Assembly: GCF_030238365.1 (NCBI RefSeq)
Contig: NZ_JASSOT010000066.1
Span: forward strand, 62,001 to 126,000
DNA length: 64,000 nucleotides
Source of the DNA: Lelliottia wanjuensis
GTDB taxonomy: Bacteria; Pseudomonadota; Gammaproteobacteria; Enterobacterales; Enterobacteriaceae
Reading direction: 5' to 3'
The translations under genes were made by a program, and so were the position numbers. Positions 31,812 through 47,000 of the stretch are shown here, in pieces. Every line of letters starts with the position of its first letter. The stretch's first letter is position 1. Under the pieces are notes generated by a model. It made no database searches and was not told the DNA's origin. It was given only the letters and a program-made list of their open reading frames with translations.

Positions 31812-32023
31812 GGACGTTTGAGGGGCTGAACCAGATGGCTCAGCCCTTCGCTTTTGATAAGCAACGTGATAGCCATCAGCTCGCCCAGTCGCCCGGCAGG
31901 AAATTGATCCTTGCGCGCGAACCACAGGAAATACTCTTCCGGCACGTCAATCAAGCGACGCCCCTTGTATTTACCGAACGGCATCTCGGTGTTGGCGATC
32001 TCGATGAGCTGTTCTTTCTCCAC
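31808..32023 (-). CDS. ypeB: YpeB, DUF3820 small protein
   Basis: A 71-residue protein of the DUF3820 family, beginning MEKEQLIEIANTEMPFGKYK and containing GRRLIDVPEEYFLWFARKD. E. coli YpeB is one residue longer. The function is unknown. The start is one base after the ligA stop on the same strand, so it is translated with ligA in one transcript. The E. coli-like C-terminal half of ligA and ypeB have the same high GC. Confidence 0.92.
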   Translation of the reverse strand: MEKEQLIEIANTEMPFGKYKGRRLIDVPEEYFLWFARKDQFPAGRLGELMAITLLIKSEGLSHLVQPLKRP

Positions 32024-32024
32024 G

Positions 32025-35100
<3,076 letters not shown>

Positions 35101-35330
35101 TATATTCTCTGTTGTTCTAACACCTTGCCACCACGGCAAACATTTACTCACTAAGAGTATTTGCCGATTACGTCAAGTGCAAGTGTGTGCAGAGCATTCA
35201 AAGCATAAAGATGAACGAAATCGTGCTTTTTGCTGTTTTTTCGAACATTTCCGAACTGGTCATTGGTCCATAACCCGATAATATAGGCGTGCAATTCCAC
35301 TGGTTGTGAAAAAAGGAGTACAGCCTGGCT

Positions 35331-36092
35331 ATGGTTTCGACATCAACAACGACTCCGCGCAGCGGCATTGGGTATTTTTCTCAGGGATGGAAGCTGGTCT
35401 CCCTGCCTGGGATCCGCCGCTTTGTGATCTTACCTCTTCTGATCAACATTCTGCTGATGGGCGGCGCGTTCTGGTGGCTGTTTACCCGGCTGGAAAGCTG
35501 GGTGCCGGCTATCATGAGCCATGTGCCCGACTGGCTGCAGTGGCTGAGCTATTTGCTGTGGCCGATTGTGGTCATCTCCGTCCTGCTGGTCTTCGGTTAT
35601 TTTTTCTCGACCATCGCCAACTGGATCGCCGCGCCGTTTAACGGACTGCTGGCGGAGCAGCTCGAAGCCCGACTGACAGGCGCGACGCCGCCCGATACGG
35701 GTGTGCTTGGCATCATGAAAGATGTGCCGCGCATCATGAAACGCGAATGGCAGAAGTTTGCCTGGTATTTGCCGCGCGCCATTGTTCTGCTGATTCTCTA
35801 CTTTATCCCCGGCATCGGCCAGACCGTTGCACCGGTGCTGTGGTTCCTGTTTAGCGCCTGGATGCTGGCCATCCAGTATTGCGATTACCCGTTTGATAAC
35901 CACAAAGTGCCGTTCAAAGAGATGCGCACGGCGCTGCGCTCGCAAAAGGTCATCAATATGCAGTTTGGTGCCCTCACCAGCCTGTTCACCATGATCCCTG
36001 TCCTTAACCTGTTCATCATGCCGGTTGCCGTCTGCGGCGCGACCGCGATGTGGGTAGATTGCTATCGTGCTAAGCACGCGTTATGGAAGTAA
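35331..36092 (+). CDS. cysZ: Sulfate transporter CysZ
   Basis: A 253-residue inner-membrane sulfate permease, same length as E. coli CysZ. Hydrophobic segments include [20 protein letters not shown] and [18 protein letters not shown], and the [15 protein letters not shown] segment is conserved. CysZ supports sulfate uptake for cysteine synthesis and is a neighbour of cysK, which it precedes by 162 bases. Cys-regulon control by CysB is likely. Confidence 0.95.
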   Translation: MVSTSTTTPRSGIGYFSQGWKLVSLPGIRRFVILPLLINILLMGGAFWWLFTRLESWVPAIMSHVPDWLQWLSYLLWPIVVISVLLVFGYFFSTIANWIAAPFNGLLAEQLEARLTGATPPDTGVLGIMKDVPRIMKREWQKFAWYLPRAIVLLILYFIPGIGQTVAPVLWFLFSAWMLAIQYCDYPFDNHKVPFKEMRTALRSQKVINMQFGALTSLFTMIPVLNLFIMPVAVCGATAMWVDCYRAKHALWK

Positions 36093-36254
36093 TGCAAAAC
36101 TGTGTAAATGGAGGGCGGCTTATGCCCTCCTTATTCCATACTGATAGCCATTATTTCCTTGCAGCATATAGATATGCGATTTCCTTACTTCCGCATACTT
36201 ATCCAACGGGTATGCTGGGACGGTATCCCAATTTCATACAGTTAAGGACAGGCC

Positions 36255-37226
36255 ATGAGTAAGATTTACGAAGACAACTCGCTGACTATCGGTCATACGC
36301 CACTGGTTCGACTGAACCGTATCGGTAATGGACGCATTCTGGCGAAGGTAGAATCACGTAACCCGAGCTTCAGCGTAAAATGCCGTATCGGTGCAAACAT
36401 GATTTGGGATGCCGAAAAACGTGGCGTTCTGAAACCTGGCGTTGAGCTGGTAGAACCCACCAGCGGCAACACCGGTATTGCTCTGGCCTATGTTGCCGCG
36501 GCGCGTGGCTACAAATTAACGCTGACGATGCCAGAAACCATGAGCATTGAGCGTCGCAAGCTGCTGAAAGCGCTGGGCGCGAATCTGGTTCTGACCGAAG
36601 GCGCGAAAGGCATGAAAGGTGCCATTCAGAAAGCGGAAGAGATTGTCGCCAGCGACCCGGCGAAATACCTGCTGCTGCAGCAGTTCAGCAACCCGGCTAA
36701 CCCGGAAATCCACGAAAAAACCACCGGCCCGGAAATCTGGGAAGATACGGACGGTCAGGTTGACGTGTTTATCTCCGGCGTCGGCACCGGCGGGACGCTG
36801 ACCGGCGTGAGCCGCTATATTAAAGGCACAAAAGGCAAAAAGGATTTAATCACCGTTGCCGTTGAGCCAACCGACTCCCCTGTCATCGCTCAGGCGCTGG
36901 CGGGCGAAGAGATCAAACCGGGCCCGCACAAAATTCAGGGTATCGGCGCAGGCTTTATCCCGGGCAACCTGGATCTGAAGCTGATTGATAAAGTGGTCGC
37001 TATCACGAACGAAGAAGCGATCTCCACGGCGCGTCGTCTGATGGACGAAGAAGGTATTCTGGCCGGTATCTCTTCCGGTGCCGCGGTGGCCGCTGCGCTG
37101 AAACTCCAGGAAGACGAAACCTTTACCAATAAGAATATTGTGGTTATCCTACCGTCCTCGGGTGAGCGTTATTTAAGCACTGCACTGTTTGCCGATCTCT
37201 TCACAGAAAAAGAACTGCAACAGTAA
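36255..37226 (+). CDS. cysK: Cysteine synthase A (O-acetylserine sulfhydrylase) CysK
   Basis: A 323-residue PLP enzyme that makes L-cysteine from O-acetyl-L-serine and sulfide. The Schiff-base Lys42 lies in [11 protein letters not shown]; the substrate-binding TSGNTG follows, and the PLP-phosphate loop is [12 protein letters not shown]. The same length as in E. coli. The upstream 160 bases should hold the CysB-activated promoter. It also binds CysE in the cysteine synthase complex. A clear terminator follows. Confidence 0.97.
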   Translation: MSKIYEDNSLTIGHTPLVRLNRIGNGRILAKVESRNPSFSVKCRIGANMIWDAEKRGVLKPGVELVEPTSGNTGIALAYVAAARGYKLTLTMPETMSIERRKLLKALGANLVLTEGAKGMKGAIQKAEEIVASDPAKYLLLQQFSNPANPEIHEKTTGPEIWEDTDGQVDVFISGVGTGGTLTGVSRYIKGTKGKKDLITVAVEPTDSPVIAQALAGEEIKPGPHKIQGIGAGFIPGNLDLKLIDKVVAITNEEAISTARRLMDEEGILAGISSGAAVAAALKLQEDETFTNKNIVVILPSSGERYLSTALFADLFTEKELQQ

Positions 37227-37248
37227 TGCCAGCATGTTAATAACGCGT

Positions 37249-37276
37249 AAAAAAGCACCCAAACGGGTGCTTTTTT
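37249..37276 (+). terminator. Rho-independent terminator of cysK
   Basis: AAAAAAGCACCC and GGGTGCTTTTTT (37249-37276) with loop AAAC, 23 bases after the cysK stop. Confidence 0.9.
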
Positions 37277-37389
37277 GTGGCCTGCGTCAAACTTTTACTC
37301 CTCCTGGCATTGATTCACCCCGTCGGGTCTGGTATTTAACCTGACAATTATTTTGAAGCGCGAAATTAATCATTACAGGAAATACCGAA

Positions 37390-37438
37390 GCTGAATCGAT
37401 TTTATGATTTGGTTCAAGTCTTGCTTTCACTGCATAAT
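37390..37438 (+). promoter_or_regulatory. Cra site and promoter of ptsHI-crr
   Basis: GCTGAATCGATTTT (37390-37403) fits the Cra (FruR) operator RSTGAAWCSNTHHW at every position. CATAAT at 37433-37438 is a possible -10 box. The surrounding sequence resembles the E. coli pts P1 region, where CRP and Cra act. The 317-base gap between cysK and ptsH holds no gene. Confidence 0.65.
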
Positions 37439-37543
37439 GTTTAATGACGAGCGAAACGTCAGCGCTAACAAGACAGGCTAAAGTTAAACCGCCAGGCTAG
37501 ACTTTAGTTCCACAACACTAAACCTATAAGTTGGGGAAATACA

Positions 37544-37801
37544 ATGTTCCAGCAAGAAGTTACCATTACCGCTCCGAACGGTCTGCACACCCGCCCTGCT
37601 GCTCAGTTTGTTAAAGAAGCTAAAGGCTTCACTTCTGAGATCACTGTGACCTCCAACGGCAAAAGCGCTAGCGCGAAAAGCCTGTTCAAGCTGCAGACTC
37701 TGGGCCTGACTCAGGGTACCGTCGTCACCATCTCCGCAGAAGGCGAAGACGAGCAGAAAGCAGTTGAGCATCTGGTAAAACTGATGGCTGAGCTCGAGTA
37801 A
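37544..37801 (+). CDS. ptsH: Phosphocarrier protein HPr
   Basis: An 85-residue PTS phosphocarrier. The phosphorylated His15 is in [12 protein letters not shown] and Ser46 in [13 protein letters not shown]. It accepts phosphate from enzyme I (PtsI) and passes it to EIIA domains. Same length as E. coli HPr. It is the first gene of ptsHI-crr, 43 bases before ptsI. Confidence 0.98.
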
Positions 37802-37844
37802 GTTACGGGTTCTTTTCAATATCAGTCACAAGTAAGGTAGGGTT

Positions 37845-39572
37845 ATGATTTCAGGCATTTTAGCATCCCCGGGTATCGCTTTCGGCAAAGCACTTCTGCT
37901 GAAAGAAGACGAGATCGTCATCGACCGGAAAAAAATTTCTGCCGACAAGGTTGATCAGGAAGTTGAGCGTTTTCTGAGCGGTCGTGCCAAGGCATCAGCG
38001 CAACTGGAAGCCATCAAAACTAAAGCTGGCGAAACTTTCGGTGAAGAAAAAGAAGCCATCTTCGAAGGGCACATCATGCTGCTCGAAGATGAGGAGCTGG
38101 AGCAGGAAATCATAGCCCTGATTAAAGATAAGGGCATGACGGCCGACGCGGCTGCACATGAGATTATCGAAGGTCAGGCAACTGCCCTTGAAGAGCTGGA
38201 TGATGAATACCTGAAAGAGCGTGCGGCTGACGTACGTGACATCGGTAAGCGCCTGCTGCGCAACATCCTGGGTCTGGCGATTATCGATCTGAGCGCGATT
38301 CAGGACGAAGTAATCCTGGTTGCCGCCGACCTGACTCCATCTGAAACCGCACAGCTGAACCTGAACAAGGTGCTGGGTTTCATCACCGACGCCGGTGGCC
38401 GTACCTCCCACACCTCTATCATGGCGCGTTCTCTGGAACTGCCAGCCATCGTGGGTACCGGTAGCGTCACCGCTCAGGTGAAAAACGACGACTATCTGAT
38501 TCTGGATGCCGTAAACAATCTGGTTTACGTCAACCCAACTAACGAAGAGATCGAACAGCTGCGTGCCGTTCAGGAGCAGGTTGCTTCTGAGAAAGCGGAA
38601 CTGGCCAAACTGAAAGATCTGCCAGCCATTACGCTGGACGGTCATCAGGTGGAAGTTTGTGCGAACATCGGTACCGTCCGTGACGTTGACGGCGCTGAGC
38701 GCAACGGCGCGGAAGGCGTGGGTCTGTATCGTACTGAATTCCTGTTCATGGACCGTGATTCACTGCCAACTGAAGATGAGCAGTTCGCGGCGTACAAAGC
38801 GGTTGCTGAAGCCTGTGGCTCACAAGCGGTTATCGTACGTACCATGGACATCGGTGGCGACAAAGAGCTGCCGTACATGAACTTCCCGAAAGAAGAGAAC
38901 CCGTTCCTGGGCTGGCGTGCAGTGCGTATCGCGATGGATCGTAAAGAGATCCTCTACGCTCAGGTACGTGCCATCCTGCGTGCTTCTGTATTCGGTAAAT
39001 TACGCATCATGTTCCCAATGATCATCTCTGTAGAAGAAGTGCGTGCACTGAAAGCTGAGATCGAAATCATGAAGGCGCAGCTGCGTGAAGAAGGTAAAGC
39101 CTTTGATGAAACTATCGAAGTGGGCGTGATGGTGGAAACACCAGCAGCCGCGACGATTGCTCGTCATTTGGCCAAAGAAGTCGACTTCTTTAGTATCGGC
39201 ACCAATGATTTAACGCAGTACACCCTGGCAGTTGACCGTGGTAATGATATGATTTCACATCTCTACCAGCCAATGTCACCGTCCGTACTCACGCTAATCA
39301 AGCAAGTTATTGATGCTTCTCATGCTGAAGGTAAATGGACAGGCATGTGTGGTGAGCTTGCAGGCGACGAACGTGCTACACTTCTGTTGCTGGGTATGGG
39401 TCTGGACGAATTCTCTATGAGCGCCATTTCCATCCCGCGCATTAAGAAGATTATCCGTAACACGAACTTCGAAGATGCGAAGGTGTTAGCAGAGCAGGCT
39501 CTTGCTCAACCGACAACGGACGAGTTAATGACGCTGGTTAACAAGTTCATTGAAGAAAAAACAATCTGCTAA
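37845..39572 (+). CDS. ptsI: PTS enzyme I
   Basis: A 575-residue cytosolic enzyme that transfers phosphate from phosphoenolpyruvate to HPr. The active His (about residue 189) is in [19 protein letters not shown]; the PEP-binding barrel has [11 protein letters not shown] and [19 protein letters not shown]; the last cysteine-containing residues EEKTIC are those of E. coli. The length is the same as in E. coli. It is followed by crr with 40 bases between. Confidence 0.98.
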   Translation: MISGILASPGIAFGKALLLKEDEIVIDRKKISADKVDQEVERFLSGRAKASAQLEAIKTKAGETFGEEKEAIFEGHIMLLEDEELEQEIIALIKDKGMTADAAAHEIIEGQATALEELDDEYLKERAADVRDIGKRLLRNILGLAIIDLSAIQDEVILVAADLTPSETAQLNLNKVLGFITDAGGRTSHTSIMARSLELPAIVGTGSVTAQVKNDDYLILDAVNNLVYVNPTNEEIEQLRAVQEQVASEKAELAKLKDLPAITLDGHQVEVCANIGTVRDVDGAERNGAEGVGLYRTEFLFMDRDSLPTEDEQFAAYKAVAEACGSQAVIVRTMDIGGDKELPYMNFPKEENPFLGWRAVRIAMDRKEILYAQVRAILRASVFGKLRIMFPMIISVEEVRALKAEIEIMKAQLREEGKAFDETIEVGVMVETPAAATIARHLAKEVDFFSIGTNDLTQYTLAVDRGNDMISHLYQPMSPSVLTLIKQVIDASHAEGKWTGMCGELAGDERATLLLLGMGLDEFSMSAISIPRIKKIIRNTNFEDAKVLAEQALAQPTTDELMTLVNKFIEEKTIC

Positions 39573-39612
39573 TCCACGAGATGCGGCCCAAATTACTGCT
39601 TAGGAGAAGATC

Positions 39613-40122
39613 ATGGGTTTGTTCGATAAACTGAAATCTCTGGTTTCTGATGATAAGAAAGACACCGGAACTATTGAGATTATTGCTCCGTTGTCTGGCG
39701 AAATCGTCAATATCGAAGACGTGCCGGATGTAGTTTTTGCCGAAAAAATCGTTGGTGATGGTATTGCTATCAAACCAACTGGTAACAAAATGGTTGCGCC
39801 AGTTGACGGCACCATCGGTAAAATTTTTGAAACCAACCATGCGTTCTCTATCGAATCTGATAGCGGTATCGAACTGTTTGTACACTTCGGTATCGACACC
39901 GTTGAGCTGAAAGGCGAAGGCTTTAAGCGTATCGCTGAAGAAGGCCAGCGTGTGAAAGTCGGCGACCCGGTGATCGAATTCGATCTGGCGCTGCTGGAAG
40001 AGAAAGCCAAGTCTACCCTGACTCCGGTTGTTATCTCCAACATGGACGAAATCAAAGAACTGATCAAACTGTCTGGCAGCGTTACCGTGGGCGAAACCCC
40101 GGTCATCCGCATCAAGAAGTAA
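39613..40122 (+). CDS. crr: PTS glucose-specific EIIA component
   Basis: A 169-residue soluble EIIA(Glc). The two active-site histidines are in [14 protein letters not shown] (His75) and [15 protein letters not shown] (His90). It passes phosphate from HPr to EIICB(Glc), inhibits sugar permeases in its free form and activates adenylate cyclase when phosphorylated. Same length as in E. coli. Last gene of the operon; a terminator follows 14 bases later. Confidence 0.98.
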   Translation: MGLFDKLKSLVSDDKKDTGTIEIIAPLSGEIVNIEDVPDVVFAEKIVGDGIAIKPTGNKMVAPVDGTIGKIFETNHAFSIESDSGIELFVHFGIDTVELKGEGFKRIAEEGQRVKVGDPVIEFDLALLEEKAKSTLTPVVISNMDEIKELIKLSGSVTVGETPVIRIKK

Positions 40123-40136
40123 TTCTTGCCGCACAG

Positions 40137-40164
40137 AAAAATGGCGCCTTCGGGCGCCATTTTT
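40137..40164. terminator. Bidirectional terminator, crr / pdxK
   Basis: A stem ATGGCGCC / GGCGCCAT with TTCG tetraloop (40141-40160), flanked by A-run and T-run, between the convergent crr and pdxK stops. Confidence 0.9.
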
Positions 40165-40166
40165 GT

Positions 40167-41003
40167 TTATCCGGGGAGAATGAGCTCATCAAAGCCTTTT
40201 TCCTGGGTGTACTTCATCACCTCTGTCACCCGATCGCCTGCACGGCGAATCGCGTCAGCCACATCCCTGCCCAGCACAATGCCGCTTACCAGCTCTGAAC
40301 AGAAGAGGTCACCCGTCCCTTTCAGGTCGGTCGCGACGCGCGGATGGTCCGTTACCGTCACACCCTCTTTCGTCACCAGTACCACGTGGATGTTCTCAGG
40401 ATCAGACTCCACCGGCGCGCTGGTGATCGCTACCCATTTCAGGGTGTCGGACAGCAGACTTTTGGCCGCAGAAATGGCGCTTTCCGGCGTGCGACACGGC
40501 TGGCCGCTCAGCACTTCCAGCTCGAAGACGTTCGGCGTAATCCCCTGCGCCAGCGGCAGCAAATGCGTGCGATAGGCGTCCGGGATTTCGGGCTTCACGT
40601 AGATCCCGCTGTCGATATCCCCGATCACCGGGTCGACCAGCACCAGCAAATCAGGGTGCTTGGCTTTGATGGCGATAAGCCACTCGGCGAGGATCGCAAT
40701 CTGGCTGGCGCTGCCCATATAGCCGGTGGTCACCGCTTTCAGTTCGCGTAACACATCGCGCTCTTCGAGGGCTTTCAGGTAGCCGCTGAACCAGTCCTCG
40801 GGGATCACGCCACCGTAGAAGGTATCGTAATGCGGGGTATTGCTGAACAGTACCGTCGGGACCGCCGTGACGGTCAACTGATGCTGTCTGATGTTCGGCA
40901 CCGCAATGCTGTTGCCCACGCTGCCGTAAACCACCTGCGACTGCACAGCCACGATATCCGTCTGCTGCGCACGGGTTTTATCCCGAAATAAAATCATCTC
41001 CAT
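40167..41003 (-). CDS. pdxK: Pyridoxal kinase PdxK
   Basis: A 278-residue ribokinase-like kinase that phosphorylates pyridoxal, pyridoxine and pyridoxamine, giving PLP-type vitamers. Conserved stretches are [42 protein letters not shown] and the anion-hole [13 protein letters not shown]. coli PdxK has 283; the C-terminus here is 5-6 residues shorter. The start lies 5 bases after the cysM stop; in E. coli yfeK and yfeS separate the two. An alternative start 6 bases downstream exists. Confidence 0.94.
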   Translation of the reverse strand: MEMILFRDKTRAQQTDIVAVQSQVVYGSVGNSIAVPNIRQHQLTVTAVPTVLFSNTPHYDTFYGGVIPEDWFSGYLKALEERDVLRELKAVTTGYMGSASQIAILAEWLIAIKAKHPDLLVLVDPVIGDIDSGIYVKPEIPDAYRTHLLPLAQGITPNVFELEVLSGQPCRTPESAISAAKSLLSDTLKWVAITSAPVESDPENIHVVLVTKEGVTVTDHPRVATDLKGTGDLFCSELVSGIVLGRDVADAIRRAGDRVTEVMKYTQEKGFDELILPG

Positions 41004-41008
41004 GACGC

Positions 41009-41920
41009 TTAAATCCCCGCCCCCTGCGAATAACTCTCTTCACCAAAGACGCCGGTAGACAGATAACGGTCGCCGCGATCGCAAATAATCGCCACCACCA
41101 CTGCACCCGGATTAGCCTGCGCCACGCGCAATGCCCCGGCTACCGCGCCACCCGAACTGACGCCGCAGAAGATGCCTTCGCGAACTGCCAGTTCACGCAT
41201 GGTATTTTCCGCTTCGCGCTGATGAATATCCAGCACCTGGTCCACAAGCTGGGCATTAAAAATGCCCGGCATGTACTCCGCCGGCCAGCGGCGAATGCCC
41301 GGAATGCTGCTCCCCTCTTCCGGTTGCAGACCGACAATCGTCACTGCACTGTCCTGCTCGCGCAGAAAACGCGAGACACCGGTAATGGTGCCGGTTGTCC
41401 CCATGCTGGAGACGAAATGGCTGATACGCCCGTCGGTCTGACGCCAGATTTCCGGGCCGGTGGTGGTGTAGTGCGCGTAGGGGTTATCGGGATTGTTAAA
41501 TTGATCCAGCAGTTTACCTTCGCCACGCTGGGCCATGTCGAGGGCCAGATCGCGCGCCCCTTCCATCCCCTGCTCTTTAGTGACGAGGATCAGTTCTGCG
41601 CCATAGGCACGCATCGCGGCACGGCGCTCCTGACTCATGTTGTCCGGCATCAGCAATTTCATGCGATAGCCTTTTAACGCCGCAATCATCGCCAGCGCAA
41701 TGCCAGTGTTGCCGCTGGTCGCTTCGATCAGCACGTCGCCGGGCTGTATCTCCCCGCGCTTTTCCGCCTCAACTATCATCGACAATGCCGCCCTGTCTTT
41801 GACAGAACCGGCAGGGTTATTGCCTTCCAGTTTGACCCAGATTTCGCTGCCATTGTTGGGATGCATGCGCTGTAGTTTGACCAGAGGGGTGTTGCCGATG
41901 GTGTGTTCTAATGTGTTCAC
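41009..41920 (-). CDS. cysM: Cysteine synthase B CysM
   Basis: A 303-residue PLP enzyme which accepts thiosulfate as well as sulfide, matching its position by the thiosulfate/sulfate transporter genes. The PLP-binding Lys41 is in [12 protein letters not shown], the substrate loop is TSGNTGIAL and the phosphate loop is [11 protein letters not shown]. Same length as E. coli CysM. A REP/BIME element separates it from cysA upstream, so it is usually transcribed on its own; pdxK follows with only 5 bases between. Confidence 0.96.
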   Translation of the reverse strand: MNTLEHTIGNTPLVKLQRMHPNNGSEIWVKLEGNNPAGSVKDRAALSMIVEAEKRGEIQPGDVLIEATSGNTGIALAMIAALKGYRMKLLMPDNMSQERRAAMRAYGAELILVTKEQGMEGARDLALDMAQRGEGKLLDQFNNPDNPYAHYTTTGPEIWRQTDGRISHFVSSMGTTGTITGVSRFLREQDSAVTIVGLQPEEGSSIPGIRRWPAEYMPGIFNAQLVDQVLDIHQREAENTMRELAVREGIFCGVSSGGAVAGALRVAQANPGAVVVAIICDRGDRYLSTGVFGEESYSQGAGI

Positions 41921-41939
41921 GAATTCTGTCCAATAAAAA

Positions 41940-42013
41940 GCCCGGTGGCGCTTCGCTTACCGGGCCTACAGGGATCGCTTTGTAGGCCGGGTAAGCGCAG
42001 CGCCACCCGGCAA
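41940..42013. repeat. REP/BIME element between cysA and cysM
   Basis: GCCCGGTGGCGCTTCGCTTA and the inverted GTAGGCCGGGTAAGCGCAGC form two units, separated by a short AGGGATCGCTT stretch. Placed between the cysA stop and the cysM start. Confidence 0.82.
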
Positions 42014-42034
42014 ATACCACGTCTAATTAACCTA

Positions 42035-43129
42035 TCAGGCCGACTCCGCCAGAGCAAGACTCTCGCGCGACTCGATGCGCTCGGTGCCGTGATAGATACG
42101 GGCATGCTGCAAACCGACAAACAGGCGATCGCCGCGGGACGGCGCCTCTTCGTCGCGCATCACCACCGTCAGCGGCTCGGTGTACCAGCCCAAGGGTTGC
42201 ACCACCAGTTGGGTGTAATGACCTTTCGGACTCGCCTCCAGCACCTGAACCGGCAGCGGAGAATCGAGGCTGGTGCGACGGCTGACGTCCACTTCCCACG
42301 GACGCAGGAACAGATCGACCGGTCCCTGATGGGCAGGCGTGTAGCCCAGCGGCCAGCGGTGCGCGCCGACGTGGAACTGTCCGCCGCGGATATTGCCCTG
42401 CATGCGGTTCACTTCGCCCATAAACTCCAGCACGAAGCGGGTCGCCGGCTCGCGCCACAGCTGTTCCGGCTCATCAACCTGTTCGATATTCCCCTGGCTC
42501 ATCACCACCACGCGGTCGGCCACTTCCATCGCCTCTTCCTGATCGTGAGTCACGAAGACGCTGGTGAATTTCAGCTCCTCATGGAGCTGACGCAGCCAGC
42601 GACGCAGCTCTTTACGCACCTGGGCGTCCAGCGCGCCAAAAGGTTCGTCGAGCAGCAGGATTTGCGGCTCTACCGCCAGGGCGCGAGCCAGCGCCACGCG
42701 CTGCTTCTGTCCACCGGAAAGCTGCGCCGGATAACGGTCGGCGAGATGGGCCAGCTGCACCATCTCCAGCAGTTTGGTCACTTTCGCTTTGATGGTCGCG
42801 GCATTCGGGCGCTCGCGACGCGGGAGCACGGTCAGGCCAAAGGCAATGTTGTCGAACACCGTCATGTGGCGGAAAAGAGCGTAGTGCTGGAACACAAAAC
42901 CGACTTTACGATCGCGGGCATGCAGACGGCTGACATCGGTTCCGTGGAAGCGAATGTGCCCGCTGGTCTGATGCTCAAGCCCGGCAATGATACGCAGCAG
43001 CGTGGTTTTACCGGAGCCGGATGGGCCAAGCAGCGCCACCATCTGGCCGGATGGGATATCCAGTGAGATATCGTTCAGCACCTGGGTGCGACCAAAAGAC
43101 TTCTTAATATTGGCAATCTCAATGCTCAT
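42035..43129 (-). CDS. cysA: Sulfate/thiosulfate ABC transporter ATPase CysA
   Basis: A 364-residue ABC ATPase that powers the CysTW permease. Walker A is [14 protein letters not shown] (about 33-46), the ABC signature is [15 protein letters not shown], Walker B is [12 protein letters not shown] and the switch His is in [14 protein letters not shown]-terminal regulatory (TOBE-like) domain covers about 240-364. The start overlaps cysW by 11 bases. Last gene of the cysPTWA transcript. Confidence 0.97.
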   Translation of the reverse strand: MSIEIANIKKSFGRTQVLNDISLDIPSGQMVALLGPSGSGKTTLLRIIAGLEHQTSGHIRFHGTDVSRLHARDRKVGFVFQHYALFRHMTVFDNIAFGLTVLPRRERPNAATIKAKVTKLLEMVQLAHLADRYPAQLSGGQKQRVALARALAVEPQILLLDEPFGALDAQVRKELRRWLRQLHEELKFTSVFVTHDQEEAMEVADRVVVMSQGNIEQVDEPEQLWREPATRFVLEFMGEVNRMQGNIRGGQFHVGAHRWPLGYTPAHQGPVDLFLRPWEVDVSRRTSLDSPLPVQVLEASPKGHYTQLVVQPLGWYTEPLTVVMRDEEAPSRGDRLFVGLQHARIYHGTERIESRESLALAESA

Positions 43130-43994
43130 GATTTCCCTCCTGCTGCAGGCGTTTTTCCTGATTCTCTAAACGCCACTGCACCACACTCTTTAAAAACAAG
43201 GTCAAAATAGCCATCAGCGTCAGCAGGGCTGCGGCGGTAAAGGAACCGACGGTGTTATAGTCCTGCTCCAGCAATTCAATCTGTAGCGGCAGCGACAGGG
43301 TTTCGCCGCGAATCGAGCCAGAAACTACCGACACCGCGCCAAACTCACCGATCGCGCGGGCGTTGGTCAGCACCACGCCGTACAGCAGCGCCCAGCGAAT
43401 GTTCGGCAGCGTCACACGTTTAAACATCTGCCAGCCGGATGCGCCCAGCAGGATCGCCGCTTCGTCTTCATGGCTGCCCTGGCTCAACATCACCGGCACC
43501 AGCTCACGCACCACAAACGGACAGGTCACGAATACCGTCACCAGCACCATGCCCGGCCAGGCGAACATGATTTGCAGGTTGTGCTCGTCAAGCCAGCCGC
43601 CGAGCGGGCCATTCGAGCCGTAAAACAGGAGATAGATCAGACCGGCGACCACCGGCGAGACGGCAAACGGGATATCCAGCAAGGTCAGCAACAGCTGACG
43701 GCCAGGGAAGTCAAAGCGCGTCACCAGCCACGCCAGCAAAATCCCGAACACCAGATTCACCGGCACGGAAATCAGGGCGATCATCACCGTCAGCCAAATC
43801 GCGTGGAGCATGTCCGGGTCCGCCAGGTTTTGCAGCGCGGGCATAATCCCTTTGCTGAACGCCTGCACGAAGATGTAGACCATCGGCACAACGAGAATAA
43901 ACACTGACACCAGCACGCCGGTGCCAATCAGAAACCATTTTCCCCAGTTGATGCGGGGTGCGTCGTAGCGCTTCAATTGAGTAACTTCCGCCAT
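43119..43994 (-). CDS. cysW: Sulfate/thiosulfate ABC transporter permease CysW
   Basis: A 291-residue permease with six hydrophobic segments. The conserved EAA loop, which contacts the ATPase, is [22 protein letters not shown]. It pairs with CysT in the membrane. Start shares one base with the cysT stop, and its end overlaps cysA by 11 bases, so the three genes are translationally coupled. The length is the same as in E. coli. Confidence 0.96.
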   Translation of the reverse strand: MAEVTQLKRYDAPRINWGKWFLIGTGVLVSVFILVVPMVYIFVQAFSKGIMPALQNLADPDMLHAIWLTVMIALISVPVNLVFGILLAWLVTRFDFPGRQLLLTLLDIPFAVSPVVAGLIYLLFYGSNGPLGGWLDEHNLQIMFAWPGMVLVTVFVTCPFVVRELVPVMLSQGSHEDEAAILLGASGWQMFKRVTLPNIRWALLYGVVLTNARAIGEFGAVSVVSGSIRGETLSLPLQIELLEQDYNTVGSFTAAALLTLMAILTLFLKSVVQWRLENQEKRLQQEGNHEH

Positions 43995-44827
43995 CAGTGA
44001 CCTACCACACGTCGACCAAAGCGACTTTGCAGAGTGTTAATCGAGAACAGCAGCAGCAGCGACGCGGCCAGGATCACCGAGGCAATCGCACTCGCCGCCG
44101 GATAGTCAAACTCCTGCAAGCGCACAAAAATCATCAGCGAGGTGACTTCGGTTTTCCACGCGATGTTCCCGGCGATAAAAATCACCGCGCCAAACTCGCC
44201 GAGACTGCGGGTAAACGACAGCGCCACACCGGCCAGCAGCGCCGGAGAGAGCTCCGGTAACACTACTTTGCAGAAACTCTGAATGCGCGTCGCGCCGAGG
44301 GTTTCCGCCGCCTCTTCGTATTCCGGCCCTAACTCTTCGAGAACGGGCTGCACGGTACGCACCACAAACGGGATGCTGGTAAAGGCCATCGCCACGGCGA
44401 TCCCAAGCCAGGTGTAAGTCACTTTGATGTCGAACTGCGCCAGCCACTGCCCGTAAAACCCGTTCACCGAGAACAGGGACGCCAGGGTCAAACCGGCGAC
44501 CGCCGTCGGCAGCGCGAAAGGCAGATCCATCAGGGCGTCCAGCAGGGTACGGCCCGGAAAACGATAGCGGGTTAAGATCCACGCCATCAGCAGGCCAAAC
44601 ACGCCGTTAAAAATCGACGCCACAAACGCCGACAGCAGCGTGACTTTATAGGCCGCCACCACCTGCGGATTGGTAATCACTTCCCAGTACTGCGCCCAGC
44701 TCATCTCAGAGAGCTGCATCACCAGCGCGCTTAACGGCAACAACAAAATCAGACAGACGAACAGCAGGCTGGTCCCGAGGCTTAAGGTAAAGCCGGGCAG
44801 CACGCGTCTGGAGGAGACTGCAAACAT
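43994..44827 (-). CDS. cysT: Sulfate/thiosulfate ABC transporter permease CysT
   Basis: A 277-residue permease, also called CysU. It has six hydrophobic segments from LGTSLLFVCLILLLPLSALV on, with the EAA loop EEAAETLGATRIQSFCKVVLP. Start overlaps the cysP stop by one base (TAATG) and the end overlaps cysW in the same way. Forms the channel with CysW. Confidence 0.96.
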   Translation of the reverse strand: MFAVSSRRVLPGFTLSLGTSLLFVCLILLLPLSALVMQLSEMSWAQYWEVITNPQVVAAYKVTLLSAFVASIFNGVFGLLMAWILTRYRFPGRTLLDALMDLPFALPTAVAGLTLASLFSVNGFYGQWLAQFDIKVTYTWLGIAVAMAFTSIPFVVRTVQPVLEELGPEYEEAAETLGATRIQSFCKVVLPELSPALLAGVALSFTRSLGEFGAVIFIAGNIAWKTEVTSLMIFVRLQEFDYPAASAIASVILAASLLLLFSINTLQSRFGRRVVGH

Positions 44828-45843
44828 TACTTACGCCCCGCCGCCAACAGTTTGTCCAGCTCACCGCCGGTGGTGAAGTGGGTTTTCATCACCTCAGGCC
44901 AGGAGCCAAACTGGTCTTCCACGCGGAACAGCTCGGTCTGCGGGAATTTGTCTTTGAGCTTGTTCATCACGTCCGGGTTCGCCACGCGATAGTAATAGTC
45001 GGTGATAATGGTCTGCGCCTGCGGGCTGTAGAGATAGTTCAGGTATTCCTTCGCCGCTTTCTCGGTGCCGTTGGCTTTAACGTTTTTATCGACCCACGCC
45101 ACCGGGAACTCGGCAAAGATATTGACCTTCGGCACCACCACTTCGAAGCCCTGCGCTTCGTACTGTTTACGGATGTTGTTCACTTCCGACTCGAAGCTGA
45201 TCAGCACGTCGCCCAGACCGCGTTCCACGAAGGTGGTGGTCGCCCCGCGACCGCCGGTATCGAACACTTCAACGTTTCTCAGGAACTGAGTCATGAACTG
45301 CTCGGTTTTGGCTTTATCGCCGCCGTCCGCTTTATCGGCTGCACCCCAGGCGGCGAGATAGGTATAGCGCGCGTTACCGGAGGTTTTTGGATTCGGGAAG
45401 ATCAGCTTCACGTCAGAGCGCACCAGATCGTTCCAGTCGTGGATATTCTTCGGGTTGCCCTTACGCACCAGGAACGCCATGGTGGAGTAGAACGGCGAGC
45501 TGTTGTTCGGCAGACGGCTCTGCCAGTCCGCCGGGATCAGGTTGCCTTTGTCATGCAAAATTTGCACGTCGGTAATCTGGTTGTAGGTCACCACATCGGC
45601 TTTCAGCCCCTGCAAAATCGCCAGCGCCTGCTTTGAGGAGCCCGCGTGAGATTGCTTGATGGTCAGCTTGTCGCCGTTGTTCTCTTTCGCCCACTGCTGT
45701 TCAAACGGTGGATTCAGGGCGGCAAACAGTTCGCGGGAGACATCATAGGAACTGTTGAGCAGCTCAGTCGCCTGCGCCTGCGCGACCAACAGCATGGAAG
45801 CTGCCAGCGCCAGATATCCTTTTTTCAGTACAGTAACGGCCAT
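44827..45843 (-). CDS. cysP: Thiosulfate-binding periplasmic protein CysP
   Basis: A 338-residue periplasmic binding protein. The signal peptide [20 protein letters not shown] ends at QAQA before [14 protein letters not shown], the conserved mature start. Sulfate/thiosulfate-binding hallmarks ([37 protein letters not shown]) are present. First gene of the operon. The 130-base stretch upstream (45844-45973) is A/T-rich near 45880-45935 and should hold the CysB-activated promoter, with no site clear by eye. Confidence 0.97.
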   Translation of the reverse strand: MAVTVLKKGYLALAASMLLVAQAQATELLNSSYDVSRELFAALNPPFEQQWAKENNGDKLTIKQSHAGSSKQALAILQGLKADVVTYNQITDVQILHDKGNLIPADWQSRLPNNSSPFYSTMAFLVRKGNPKNIHDWNDLVRSDVKLIFPNPKTSGNARYTYLAAWGAADKADGGDKAKTEQFMTQFLRNVEVFDTGGRGATTTFVERGLGDVLISFESEVNNIRKQYEAQGFEVVVPKVNIFAEFPVAWVDKNVKANGTEKAAKEYLNYLYSPQAQTIITDYYYRVANPDVMNKLKDKFPQTELFRVEDQFGSWPEVMKTHFTTGGELDKLLAAGRK

Positions 45844-45973
45844 TGCGCACCCTTATAAATGTGATGACTAACTTATTGCCATAATATTTATAACGGGTAC
45901 GAAAGGAGTAACGGTTTTATATACCGTTTGGTGATTTAGCAGCAGAAAAGGGAATAAGGATGAGGAGTGTTAA

Positions 45974-46005
45974 TGCCGGGTGGCGCTTACGCTTACCCGG
46001 CCTAC
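45974..46005. repeat. Single REP unit between yfeX and cysP
   Basis: GCCGGGTGGCGCTTACGCTTACCCGGC folds on itself; it is a single unit of the REP family seen four times elsewhere in the window. It lies just after the yfeX stop. Confidence 0.78.
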
Positions 46006-46009
46006 AAAA

Positions 46010-46972
<963 letters not shown>

Positions 46973-47000
46973 TCAGCGAGGCGGTTTGTTCAGGCGCAAA

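Noticed and set aside
41945-43066. 373-codon frame opposite cysA
   Set aside because: A shadow of cysA on the other strand, starting in a REP element.
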